From NCBI RefSeq assembly GCF_003260125.1, contig NZ_QHKO01000002.1, positions 1 to 64,000 on the forward strand: a stretch of 64,000 bases of DNA, given 5' to 3'. Below, in pieces: positions 18,628-26,726 of this stretch. The position numbers and the translations under genes are program-made. This DNA is from Lujinxingia litoralis (GTDB lineage: Bacteria > Myxococcota_A > Bradymonadia > Bradymonadales > Bradymonadaceae). The notes beneath the pieces were generated by a model that ran no database searches, was not told the origin of the DNA, and was given only the letters and a program-made list of their open reading frames with translations. Within the stretch, counting starts at the first letter, position 1, and the number at the start of each line of letters is the position of its first letter.

Positions 18628-20136
18628 ATGAAGCCAGCTCGGGCTCAGAAGACAAGGGGGATGCTGATCGGGGTGGGAGCCTCGGTGGCGGTAAACCTGC
18701 TTGCGGCGGGCGCGCTGGCGTTCGTGATCGCCGGGCCAACCCCTGACCCCGAAGACGAGCTGATGGAGGTGGTGCTGGAGCCCTGGGAGCCGGAGTTTGA
18801 TCCAGAACGCCCCGCGCCTGAGCTTTCCGAGAATAGGCCGGAAGAGCAGGCCCGCGAGCGCGAGGCCGAACACGAACAACGCGAAGCGCCCGAAGAGCCG
18901 GCGCCGCCAGATCCTTTGCCGAGCGAGGAGGCGCTCGCCGAGGAGAGCGCGGCACAAGAGGAGCCGCCAGTAGAACCGGCGCCCGCTGCCATTGCCGTGG
19001 AGTTGCAGGTCACCCGGGAGAGCGAGGAGCCGGAGGACGCAGACTTCATCGCCGAAGTGGCGATGCGGGTCGATCAAGAGATGGTGGCGGCGGAGACAAC
19101 GCTGGAGAACACGGAGCCGCCCGAGCCCGAAGATTCTGCCGAAGCGCCCGAGTCGGAGCCGGTGCCGGAGGCGCCAGAGATGCTGAGCAGTGCCAGTGAT
19201 TGGACCGAGGACGATCTGGTCGGCGCAAGGGAAGATGAGGGGACACAGGATCAGGTGGCGGCCAGCGCGCACGAGGCGCCCGCTCCCGACCAGCTTTCAC
19301 AGTCGTCGCAGGCCGCTCCCCAGAGCGAGCAGCCCGCGCCGGAGCCCACTCGCCCGCCGCCGGCCGCGGAGATGGCGATGGCGCTTCCTACTGAGCATCT
19401 TGAGGAGGCTCCTCTCGTTCCCGAACGCCTGGAGCAACCCGTCGAACTCGAAGGTAGAGATCCGAGCCCGGCCGAGTCGCAGGCGCCGGTAGACTCGCCG
19501 GACCCCTCAACGGGGCAGACCGAGGAGTCGCTGGGGCCGGCGCAACTCTTCGGACGGAGTATGCAGTCCTATCAAGAGGTCTTTGAACAACGCGACGCCG
19601 AGCGCGCCGACGAGATTGCGGAGGGGCGATCCGCTCAGCGCCGCCGCTTACTGGCGAACTGGCGAGGAGATAGCGAGCGTCTTCGCGCGACCCTGGAGAA
19701 CTACATTCCCCATGTCCAGGTGGGAAACCACACCCAGGTCAACGCAGCGTCGGCGGCGCACGCCACGATGATCGCGCGGATGCATCGCCGCTACATCCAC
19801 CCTCAGTGGGCGCTGAGTTTTGTGCAACGCATCGAAACCACGCTGCCTGGGCGGCATCCGCTCAATGATCTTAGCCTCTACACCCAGCTTGAGATCGTCA
19901 TCGATGGGGAGAGCGGGGCGGTGGTGGATGTGATTCGCCTGCGGCCTTCGGGAAATGAGGTCTACGATGGTCAGGCCATCATGATCGCCTGGAGTATCGG
20001 CTCGCTTGCACCGGTCCCCGACGAGGTGATCAGTCCGGATGGCCGTGTCTACATCCACTGGGACTTTTATCGAAATCAGCGCCTCTGTGGGACCTTCGGT
20101 GCCAAGATCTTTCGACTCGCCGAGCGCGATCCGTGA
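18628..20136 (+). CDS. TonB/AgmX-like protein with long Pro/Glu-rich spacer
   Basis: 502 residues. An N-terminal membrane anchor (MLIGVGASVAVNLLAAGALA, about residues 12-31) is followed by roughly 300 residues extremely rich in Glu, Pro and Ala. The C-terminal domain of about 130 residues (from MIARMHRRYIHPQWALSFVQ) contains YTQLEIVIDGESGAVVDVIR and YDGQAIMIAW, resembling TonB C-terminal domains. This layout is that of energy transducers that span the periplasm to the outer membrane. ATG 18628 follows GGAGG by ten bases. No exbB, exbD or receptor gene is adjacent, so its partner is unknown. Confidence 0.7.
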   Translation: MKPARAQKTRGMLIGVGASVAVNLLAAGALAFVIAGPTPDPEDELMEVVLEPWEPEFDPERPAPELSENRPEEQAREREAEHEQREAPEEPAPPDPLPSEEALAEESAAQEEPPVEPAPAAIAVELQVTRESEEPEDADFIAEVAMRVDQEMVAAETTLENTEPPEPEDSAEAPESEPVPEAPEMLSSASDWTEDDLVGAREDEGTQDQVAASAHEAPAPDQLSQSSQAAPQSEQPAPEPTRPPPAAEMAMALPTEHLEEAPLVPERLEQPVELEGRDPSPAESQAPVDSPDPSTGQTEESLGPAQLFGRSMQSYQEVFEQRDAERADEIAEGRSAQRRRLLANWRGDSERLRATLENYIPHVQVGNHTQVNAASAAHATMIARMHRRYIHPQWALSFVQRIETTLPGRHPLNDLSLYTQLEIVIDGESGAVVDVIRLRPSGNEVYDGQAIMIAWSIGSLAPVPDEVISPDGRVYIHWDFYRNQRLCGTFGAKIFRLAERDP

Positions 20137-20170
20137 CTCCTGAAACACCGGTGTTCAGGCAGGGAAGGGC

Positions 20171-20199
20171 TTGACTTTCGGGGGGGGCGCACCTAGTGT
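20171..20199 (+). promoter_or_regulatory. Promoter of rpsO with G8 tract in the spacer
   Basis: TTGACT (20171-20176) and TAGTGT (20194-20199) are 17 bp apart. The spacer holds a run of eight G (20180-20187). It lies about 100 bases upstream of the rpsO start. Confidence 0.65.
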
Positions 20200-20301
20200 C
20201 CCGCGCCGTACGCAGCCTCGGCGGACTCTCCATGGGTGGGTTGCCGCGGGAGTGTTCGCGTACCGGAGCATTCATATTTACTTTTGACCAAAGGAAAGCC
20301 C

Positions 20302-20571
20302 ATGGCCCTGCATCCGGATCGCAAAGCTGAGATCATTGAAAAGTTCAAGCGTGATGAGAACGACACCGGGAGCCCCGAAGTTCAGGTGGCCCTGCTGACC
20401 ACGCGCATCAACGATCTGCAACAGCACTTTGAGTCCCACAAGCATGACCACCACTCGCGCCGCGGCCTGCTCAAGCTGGTCGGCCAGCGTCGCCGTCTCC
20501 TTGCGTACCTTCGCAAGACCGACGTCAACCGCTACCGGGAGCTGATTCAGGCTCTTGGCCTGCGTAAGTAA
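20302..20571 (+). CDS. rpsO: 30S ribosomal protein S15
   Basis: An 89-residue S15, the normal length. S15 binds the central domain of 16S rRNA and helps form a bridge to the large subunit. Typical sequence: [46 protein letters not shown] 20302 is preceded by AAAGGAAA. A longer reading frame to 20236 lacks support. The gene has its own promoter and terminator and precedes pnp, a gene order conserved across many bacteria. Confidence 0.98.
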   Translation: MALHPDRKAEIIEKFKRDENDTGSPEVQVALLTTRINDLQQHFESHKHDHHSRRGLLKLVGQRRRLLAYLRKTDVNRYRELIQALGLRK

Positions 20572-20581
20572 CGCGTTGTTG

Positions 20582-20613
20582 CCCCCGCTGAGATGGCTCA
20601 GCGGGGGTTTTTT
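20582..20613 (+). terminator. Rho-independent terminator after rpsO
   Basis: CCCCCGCTGAG (20582-20592) pairs perfectly with CTCAGCGGGGG (20597-20607) around ATGG and is followed by six T. Confidence 0.93.
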
Positions 20614-20682
20614 CATCGACAAGCCCGAGTTGAAGAGACGATTCAGGGTGAGGACAACGACGAAGTTGGCGATAGGGTAGCC

Positions 20683-20730
20683 TGTAACTGGCCCCGTCAG
20701 CGCATGGTGGTGCTGGCGAGTCCTGTTACA
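20683..20730 (+). promoter_or_regulatory. Long imperfect hairpin in the pnp leader
   Basis: TGTAAC (20683-20688) pairs with GTTACA (20725-20730), and CGTCAGCGC (20695-20703) pairs with GTGCTGGCG (20710-20718, two G-U pairs) around a six-base loop. The whole is a roughly 48-nt extended stem about 200 bases before pnp. In E. coli a leader hairpin is cut by RNase III and then bound by PNPase for autoregulation; a parallel role here is inferred. The rest of the 20614-20930 gap shows no gene and no clear promoter. Confidence 0.45.
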
Positions 20731-20930
20731 TGCTACGCAATCGCACCCTCCCAAAGTTGTTCGAGTCCCCCCGTTCCGGTGCTCTCGTCACTCTCAGAAG
20801 CAGGCTCAGCAAAGTCTGACGAGAGGCCGAGGTTCAGCCCGGATACAGGACTCTGCGGGCGTGTACCTATGTACTACCGCTTCTTCGGGGATCGGCCCCG
20901 TGGGCGGAGACAATGAAAGAGGAGATAGGA

Positions 20931-23036
20931 ATGGCAATCATTCGTGAAGGCGCAAAATTTGGGGACCGCGAACTTATCATCGAGACCGGCCGGATGGCAC
21001 GCCAGGCCAACGGCTCGGTGGTCGTACAGTACGGCGATTCGATGGTGCTGTGCACCGCTACCGCCGGTGGCGAGCGTCCCGACCTGTCTTTCTTCCCGCT
21101 GATGTGCGACTACGTCGAAAATATGTGGGCAGCCGGTACGATCCCTGGCGGGTACTTCAAGCGTGAAGGTAAGCCCAGCGATAAGGCCGTGCTCAGCAGC
21201 CGTCTTATCGACCGGCCCTGTCGTCCGCTCTTCCCCGATGGCTACATGAACAACACCCAGCTCATCGCCTGGGTGATCAGCGCTGATCGCGTGCATGATA
21301 CCGACATTTTGGGGATCACCGGTGCTTCCACCGCGCTGATGATCAGCGATATTCCCTGGAACGGGCCGGTGGCCGGTGTACGTGTGGGGCTGGTGGACGG
21401 AAAGTTCATCGCTCACCCGAGCTTCGAAGAGCGTGAGCGGTCCTCGCTCGACCTGGTGATGGCCATCAGCCCCACCGCCGTGGTGATGGTCGAAGGCCTC
21501 GCCGACGAGGTGCCCGAAGATGTGATGGTGGAAGCGCTTGAGTTCGGCCGTGAGTCGGTCCAGGATGTGCTCGATCTTCAGATCAAGCTCGCCCGCGCCA
21601 TCGGCAAAGAAAAAATGGTGGTCAAGCAGGTCCAGCGTGACGAAGCCATCGATAAGGCCGTGAAGAAGGCTGCCGGCACCAAGCTCAAAAAGGCCCTGGC
21701 CGTCGCCGACAAGCTCGAGCGTTACAAGGCGCTTGATGCCCTGAAAGATGAAATCGTGGCCAAACTCGAGGGAGACTTCCCCGAGAACCTGGGTGACGTG
21801 AAAGACGCGTTCGGCGACCTGAAAAAAGATGTCGTGCGCAAGGCTACCGTCAAAGACAAGATCCGCATCGACGGTCGTGGCCCCAAAGATATCCGCCAGA
21901 TCACCTGCGAAGTTGGTGTCCTCCCCATGGCGCATGGCTCGGCGCTCTTCACCCGCGGTGAGACCCAGGCGCTGGTGACCACGACCCTGGGGACCGAGCG
22001 TGACGCGCAGCGTATTGATACGCTGGAAGGCGATGTGACCAAGAGCTTCATGCTGCACTACAACTTCCCGCCTTTCTGCGTGGGGGAAGCCAAGCCGCTT
22101 CGTGGCACCTCGCGCCGCGAAACCGGCCACGGCACGCTGGCCGAGCGTTCGGTGTCCGCGTCGTTGCCGAACCAGGAGAGCGAGTTCCCCTACACCATTC
22201 GCATCGTCAGCGATGTGTTGGAGTCCAACGGGTCGAGCTCCATGGCCAGCGTCTGCGGAGGTAGCCTCGCGCTGATGGACGCCGGGGTGCCGGTCAAGCA
22301 CGCCACCGCGGGCATCGCCATGGGCCTGATCAAAGAGGGCGATGACCTGGTCATCCTCAGCGACATTCTCGGCGACGAAGATCACCTGGGTGATATGGAC
22401 TTCAAGGTCTGCGGGACCGAAAAGGGCATCACTGGCTTCCAGCTCGATACCAAGATCGAGGGGCTTTCCAGCCAGACGATGGTCGATGCGCTGATGCAGG
22501 CAAAAGAAGGGCGTCTGCACATCCTTAACATCATGAACGAAGCGCTGAGCGCCCCGCGCAAGGACCTGGCGGCGACCGCTCCGCGGATCGTGACCATCCA
22601 GATCCCGACCTCCGAAATCGGCACGATCATCGGACCGGGCGGAAAGACCATTCGTGCCATCCAGGAGACCACCGGCACCACGGTCAACGTCAGCGACGAT
22701 GGCACCGTGCGCATCGCCTCCTCCGGTCAGGCGGCCGCGCAGCAGGCCATCGAGATCATTGAGGGCCTGACCGAGAAGCCCGAGGTCGGCAAAATCTACC
22801 TGGGCACGGTCAAGACCGTGGTCGACTTCGGTGCCTTCATCGAGGTGCTTCCCGGCGTCGACGGCCTCTGTCACATCTCCGAGCTGACCGAAGGTCGTGT
22901 CGACAAGGTCGAAGACGTGCTTCGCGAAGGCGATGAATGCCTGGTCAAGGTCATTGCCGTCGACAGCCGCAGCGGTAAGATCAAGCTCAGCCGTCGTGAG
23001 GCCCTGGCCGAGCGTGGCGAAGACGCTGGCGAGTGA
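20931..23036 (+). CDS. pnp: Polyribonucleotide nucleotidyltransferase (PNPase)
   Basis: A 701-residue phosphorolytic 3'-5' exoribonuclease. Order: two RNase PH domains separated by an all-helical domain, then a KH domain (IGTIIGPGGKTIRAIQE) and an S1 domain (GKIYLGTVKTVVDFGAFIEV). RNase PH core sequence such as GHGTLAERS and the catalytic-region DILGDEDHLGDMDFK are intact. ATG 20931 gives the conserved MAIIRE start and has GAGGAGATAGGA just upstream; ATG 20913 adds six residues and has no such site. PNPase forms trimers and joins the RNA degradosome. A hairpin in the leader may mediate autoregulation. Confidence 0.98.
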   Translation: MAIIREGAKFGDRELIIETGRMARQANGSVVVQYGDSMVLCTATAGGERPDLSFFPLMCDYVENMWAAGTIPGGYFKREGKPSDKAVLSSRLIDRPCRPLFPDGYMNNTQLIAWVISADRVHDTDILGITGASTALMISDIPWNGPVAGVRVGLVDGKFIAHPSFEERERSSLDLVMAISPTAVVMVEGLADEVPEDVMVEALEFGRESVQDVLDLQIKLARAIGKEKMVVKQVQRDEAIDKAVKKAAGTKLKKALAVADKLERYKALDALKDEIVAKLEGDFPENLGDVKDAFGDLKKDVVRKATVKDKIRIDGRGPKDIRQITCEVGVLPMAHGSALFTRGETQALVTTTLGTERDAQRIDTLEGDVTKSFMLHYNFPPFCVGEAKPLRGTSRRETGHGTLAERSVSASLPNQESEFPYTIRIVSDVLESNGSSSMASVCGGSLALMDAGVPVKHATAGIAMGLIKEGDDLVILSDILGDEDHLGDMDFKVCGTEKGITGFQLDTKIEGLSSQTMVDALMQAKEGRLHILNIMNEALSAPRKDLAATAPRIVTIQIPTSEIGTIIGPGGKTIRAIQETTGTTVNVSDDGTVRIASSGQAAAQQAIEIIEGLTEKPEVGKIYLGTVKTVVDFGAFIEVLPGVDGLCHISELTEGRVDKVEDVLREGDECLVKVIAVDSRSGKIKLSRREALAERGEDAGE

Positions 23037-23090
23037 CACGGTCTGATCGCTGAGTGACCTGGTGTCACTCGCCGCAATCGGACGCAAGAT

Positions 23091-23125
23091 AGCCCGTGCC
23101 GACGCTGGTCGGCGCGGGCTTTTTG
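23091..23125 (+). terminator. Rho-independent terminator after pnp
   Basis: AGCCCGTGCCGAC (23091-23103) pairs with GTCGGCGCGGGCT (23108-23120; one T-G pair) around GCTG and ends in a run of T to 23124. The following stretch to 23287 holds no gene that I can support. Confidence 0.9.
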
Positions 23126-23287
23126 TTGGCCGGCATGGTGAATGAGTGGGGGCCTGGGGCGTCTATCCCGGGGGCTCAACTCGCCAGAGGTTGTTGGTCA
23201 GGGGGCTTATTTGGTAGCGTGAACCCGTCGACGTGGCTTGAGTTTCTACCGGTCACTGTCTCTTCTGAACCCTGGTGGAGGTCATCA

Positions 23288-24271
23288 ATGCGAAAGTTCA
23301 ACTTCCTGGCGATTCTGGCGCTGTTTATGCTCGCCATTTCCGCGCCGGCGAGTGCCGAAGACGGCATCGCCGCGATGCTTGGCGATATTGAGTGGGGGGA
23401 TAGTCGTCAGGATGTGGTCGAGAAACTGCGTACCCAAATGCTGGCGGAGCTTCGCAACGACGAGCGTCTTCGAAACGATCGGGTCGCCATGCAGCGGGAG
23501 CGTCAGCGTGCACTCGATCGCGCTCGTGCCGTCGAGGACAGTCACACCCAGCTCCAGGGGGCTCGCACCGGCTATGAGGTGAGCATCATCGCCGGGGAGT
23601 TTAAGAAGGATAACCGTGAGGAGCTCTTGCGGGTCCGCGATGAGATGGCTCAGCGCTACTACCTCTTCGTCGATGGCAAGCTCTACCGGGTGGTCGTGGC
23701 CTACAATCGCGACTACGTGGCCAATGTTGGCTTTGAAACCTTCCTGTCGCAGGCCAGTCGCCGCTATGGTCGCCCCGTCTCCACCGACTACGGGGAGATC
23801 TTCGGCGAAGAGGTTCTTGTGAGAGCCCGCTGGGAGGATGGCAGCTCTGAGCTTCGCGTGGAGGATAAACGCGAGTTCTTCGGCACCTTTGCGATGGTGT
23901 TCAGTGACCGACAGATGATCTCGCAGCTGCGTTCCGCCAATCGCCTGGCAAGCTCCGAGGAGCAGGGGCAGGGGGAAGTCTCCGAGCGGGTTCGTGCGCT
24001 GCAGCGCTCTGAATCTGTGGACCGTCACGCCGGGGCGGTTGACTCATTGCTGGGCGGCGATACCACCGTGGATCTGTCGGCTGGTCGTCCGGACTACAGT
24101 GAAGAGGATGCCGCGGCAGCCGAGGCTCAGGCCAGGGCCGAGGCCGAAGCGCGCGCGGAGCGCGAACGTGAAGAAAGAAAGAAGAAAAAGAAGAAGAAAA
24201 AGCGTCGTCAGCCCCGCAACGATTTCAGCGATCTTGAAGCCGGTGGCGGTGACGATTTGATCATTTACTGA
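23288..24271 (+). CDS. Exported protein of unknown function with Lys-rich C-terminus
   Basis: 327 residues. It has a Sec signal peptide (MRKFNFLAILALFMLAISAPASA, cleavage after ASA around residue 23) and a mixed alpha/beta region: an early Arg/Glu-rich helical stretch, then YYLFVDGKLYRVVVAYNRDY and a block containing RYGRPVSTDYGEIFGEEVLV. The tail is low-complexity: Ala/Glu-rich helix, eight consecutive Lys, Arg/Gln, then an acidic end. ATG 23288 has GGAGG upstream. I recognise no family. It sits between pnp and a lipoprotein gene on the same strand, with a U-less hairpin after it. Confidence 0.75.
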   Translation: MRKFNFLAILALFMLAISAPASAEDGIAAMLGDIEWGDSRQDVVEKLRTQMLAELRNDERLRNDRVAMQRERQRALDRARAVEDSHTQLQGARTGYEVSIIAGEFKKDNREELLRVRDEMAQRYYLFVDGKLYRVVVAYNRDYVANVGFETFLSQASRRYGRPVSTDYGEIFGEEVLVRARWEDGSSELRVEDKREFFGTFAMVFSDRQMISQLRSANRLASSEEQGQGEVSERVRALQRSESVDRHAGAVDSLLGGDTTVDLSAGRPDYSEEDAAAAEAQARAEAEARAEREREERKKKKKKKKRRQPRNDFSDLEAGGGDDLIIY

Positions 24272-24280
24272 ACAGACAAC

Positions 24281-24302
24281 GAGGCGGCCTCCGGGCCGCC
24301 TC
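24281..24302 (+). terminator. Hairpin without T tract after the exported-protein gene
   Basis: GAGGCGGCC (24281-24289), loop TCCG, GGCCGCCTC (24294-24302): a perfect 9-bp stem only ten bases past the stop codon. No T run follows, so it may stabilise the mRNA end or act as a weak terminator. Confidence 0.5.
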
Positions 24303-24328
24303 ATAAGACCTGCTGAGGAGTAAGGCCG

Positions 24329-25654
24329 ATGGTGATGTTTTGGAAAACTTCGGGTGGTGTCGCCTCGGCGGCCCGGTCGCTGACCGGGCCGCTTGTGTGT
24401 GCGGGCCTCGCAACGCTGATGCTGGCCGGTTGCGGTGGTGACGAAGATCCCTTTGCTCCGCTGGAGCCGGCCGCGCCGCTTTCGTTGGATGCGTCGCAGC
24501 TCGGCGTCGGGGTCCATCATGGCGATGCGCTGGCGATGGCGATCCAGCGTCCGATCTCCGTGGAGTTGGTCGAGCAGTCCATCAGCCACGGGATGCTCCG
24601 GGTGAAGTCGTACGATGAACTCTCCACGGTGGTCGGTGAGTACCACGCCCATTCGATTCCCGCCGAGTATGAGCCGCGAACCAGCGCGGATTTCCCGACC
24701 AACGGCACACCGGCCGGGCGCCTGGCACCGCGGACCAACGATCTCTACGAGGAGGTTGCCGCCGCCCGCGAGCGGGCCGACGTTGACGTATTCTCCGAGT
24801 TGAGCGTGGTGGTCGACTTCTGGCGGGAACGCGGCGACTGGGTGGTTCGCTGGGATGGGTTGCTTAACCAGGATACCAACATCGAAGGGAAGGGCACCTA
24901 CGGGTTCACCCGCGAAGACATGGTCACGGACCTGCTCGACGATTTGGTCGAGGTTGCGCAGACCCACAAACCCCGCTGGATCATTGTGGGCGATGCCATG
25001 GATCGTTTCCTGGCCGGCCCGGAAGGGGAGCCCCTCTCGGAAGAAGAGTTCGAGGCGTTTGAAGACTTTTTTGTCCAGGCTGTCGACGCCATCAAGGAAG
25101 TCTCCCCGGATACCGGTGTTGCCGCGGGCTTTCACTGGGAGAACATCACCGGCCCCATCGCCGCGCGTTACACTGATGGCGACGTGAACGATCAGGCGAT
25201 CGATAAAGCATTCGCCGAGGTTGTGCTCCCCTTTGTGAAGGCTGGTGATGCACTTGCGTTACGCAGCTACGCGAATCCCAACGATATGGTGGCGTCGCAT
25301 TACCAGTACCTGCGCCGTGTTGAGTCGCTGCATGGGGTGAGTAAGCCGGTGATCGTGTACTCCGCCGGAAGCCCCATCACCACACAGACCGCCTACACGC
25401 AGCAGGCCAACTATTTTAACCGTCTGCTTGAGTACCTGGGCGGGGTCAATGTGGAACTCCTGGCCTGGGAGCGCCTTACCAATGTCGATGGCGTGGATAC
25501 CACCGATCAGTCGGTTGTGGGGCGTTGTCGGGCGTTGTCGAACCCGGAAGGTCGTGTGGTTCAGATGGAACTCAGCCGATGTTTCGACGGTCTCTTCGCG
25601 CTGTTTATGCCCAAGGCAGTGATGGATCTTGTTGCTGCTCAGAGTGCCGAGTGA
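24329..25654 (+). CDS. Lipoprotein, possible TIM-barrel glycoside-hydrolase-like
   Basis: 441 residues with a lipoprotein signal ending in LMLAGCGGDED (Cys about residue 36). The mature protein alternates predicted strands and helices as in a TIM barrel: PRWIIVGDAMDRFL, then a helix with VDAIKEVSPDTG, then VAAGFHWENI, ALALRSYANP, SKPVIVYSAGSP and VELLAWERL. Such spacing, with acidic residues at strand ends, recalls glycoside hydrolases of the GH53/GH5 type, but I cannot name the family or confirm catalytic residues. ATG 24329 has GAGGAG upstream. Confidence 0.7.
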   Translation: MVMFWKTSGGVASAARSLTGPLVCAGLATLMLAGCGGDEDPFAPLEPAAPLSLDASQLGVGVHHGDALAMAIQRPISVELVEQSISHGMLRVKSYDELSTVVGEYHAHSIPAEYEPRTSADFPTNGTPAGRLAPRTNDLYEEVAAARERADVDVFSELSVVVDFWRERGDWVVRWDGLLNQDTNIEGKGTYGFTREDMVTDLLDDLVEVAQTHKPRWIIVGDAMDRFLAGPEGEPLSEEEFEAFEDFFVQAVDAIKEVSPDTGVAAGFHWENITGPIAARYTDGDVNDQAIDKAFAEVVLPFVKAGDALALRSYANPNDMVASHYQYLRRVESLHGVSKPVIVYSAGSPITTQTAYTQQANYFNRLLEYLGGVNVELLAWERLTNVDGVDTTDQSVVGRCRALSNPEGRVVQMELSRCFDGLFALFMPKAVMDLVAAQSAE

Positions 25655-25677
25655 GACTTTGAACATCTGAGAACATT

Positions 25678-25709
25678 GCCGAAGGCCGCGCATGTGCGCG
25701 GCCTTCGGC
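25678..25709. terminator. 15-bp perfect hairpin between convergent genes
   Basis: GCCGAAGGCCGCGCA (25678-25692), two bases, TGCGCGGCCTTCGGC (25695-25709). It lies between genes ending at 25654 (+) and 25784 (-) and could end transcription from both sides, although neither strand has a T run after it. Confidence 0.55.
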
Positions 25710-25783
25710 GTGTTGGGAGGGTGTGGCGGTTGACGGATGCGTATCCGGCGCCAGGCAGCGTGCCAGCGCGACCGAAGCAGGCG

Positions 25784-26626
25784 TTAATCCGCTGGAGAGG
25801 GGGAGGGCGCCTCCGGGAGGATGCGCTCAATGGCGGCTTGCAGGCGATCGAGCTGGTCGTTGCCAAAGGCAAGCTCCACGACCTGGCCCTCGGCGCTCAC
25901 CAGGGCATACGTCGGGAGCGCTCGGACGAGGTAGGCCTCGGTCAACGTGCGCTCATGATCCAGGTACACCGGTGCGTGACGGGAGGGGCCATCGGCAAAG
26001 AAGGCCCGCACGACCTCGGCCTCCTCATCGCTTACCGTGATGACCTGAAGCCGGTCCCCAAAACGTTCGTTGAGTGCGGCAATGCGAGGCTCACCAAGTT
26101 TGCAGGCCTGACACCAGGTGGCCCAGAAGTCCACGATGTAGGCCGTCCCCTTCAGGGCATCGGGGGTCATCGACTCGCCATCGACGCTGCTCAGCGCAAA
26201 GGTCGGGGCGGGAGCGCCTACCAGGTGACGGCGAGCAACCTCGTCCGGCTCCGGTGACGCGCGCAAGGTCAGGGTGCGCGTGAGGGTCGCCTCTCCTCGC
26301 TGCACGCTGAGATCCACGCTCTGGTTCAGGCGTTTGCCGCGGATCAGGGCCTGAAGTTTGCCCGCCGTGCGAACCGGCTCCCCATCGACGGCCACCACAC
26401 GATCGCCCGGCTGGAGGTTCGCGTCGTCGGCTGGCGAGGTACGCAGTACCTCATTGACCAAAACGCCAGTGCCATCGCTGGATCCCAGAATGATGCCCAG
26501 CCAGGGGCGTGCCATCGGGCGTGCAAAGGATGGGCTTTCGGCGAAGCTCGATGCCGCGGGCAGGCTGAGCGCGGCGCCGCCCACCATCAACATCAACAGA
26601 GTTCGTTGGAATAGCTTGTGACTCAT
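25784..26626 (-). CDS. Exported PDZ-thioredoxin (TlpA-like) protein
   Basis: 280 residues. Signal peptide (about 1-29, ending SSFAES), then a PDZ domain (about 40-120: WLGIILGSSDGTGVLVNEVL, LQPGDRVVAVDGEPV), then a TlpA/thioredoxin domain (about 135-265) with the CxxC site WCQAC in VDFWATWCQACKLGEP and a cis-Pro in ALPTYALV. It should act as a periplasmic thiol-disulfide protein; the PDZ half may bring it to partner peptides. The gene is divergent from a thioredoxin-CcdA gene 100 bp away, which could supply its electrons. The link is inferred from context. Confidence 0.88.
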   Translation of the reverse strand: MSHKLFQRTLLMLMVGGAALSLPAASSFAESPSFARPMARPWLGIILGSSDGTGVLVNEVLRTSPADDANLQPGDRVVAVDGEPVRTAGKLQALIRGKRLNQSVDLSVQRGEATLTRTLTLRASPEPDEVARRHLVGAPAPTFALSSVDGESMTPDALKGTAYIVDFWATWCQACKLGEPRIAALNERFGDRLQVITVSDEEAEVVRAFFADGPSRHAPVYLDHERTLTEAYLVRALPTYALVSAEGQVVELAFGNDQLDRLQAAIERILPEAPSPSPAD

Positions 26627-26726
26627 AAGATTTCTGCTCTAGGTTCGGCCAGTGTGCCCCTTGATAGCATGCGCACTCGGCGGTCGCGAGACTGCCGACA
26701 GAATGAGTCGACGTGAGAGGTAGGTG

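Noticed and set aside
20755..20790. tRNA-like TTCGAGTCCCC motif in the pnp leader
   Set aside because: No pairing T stem, acceptor or anticodon arm could be built around it.
20874..23087. 737-residue frame antisense to pnp
   Set aside because: pnp is certain on the + strand; the mirror frame has no family signature.
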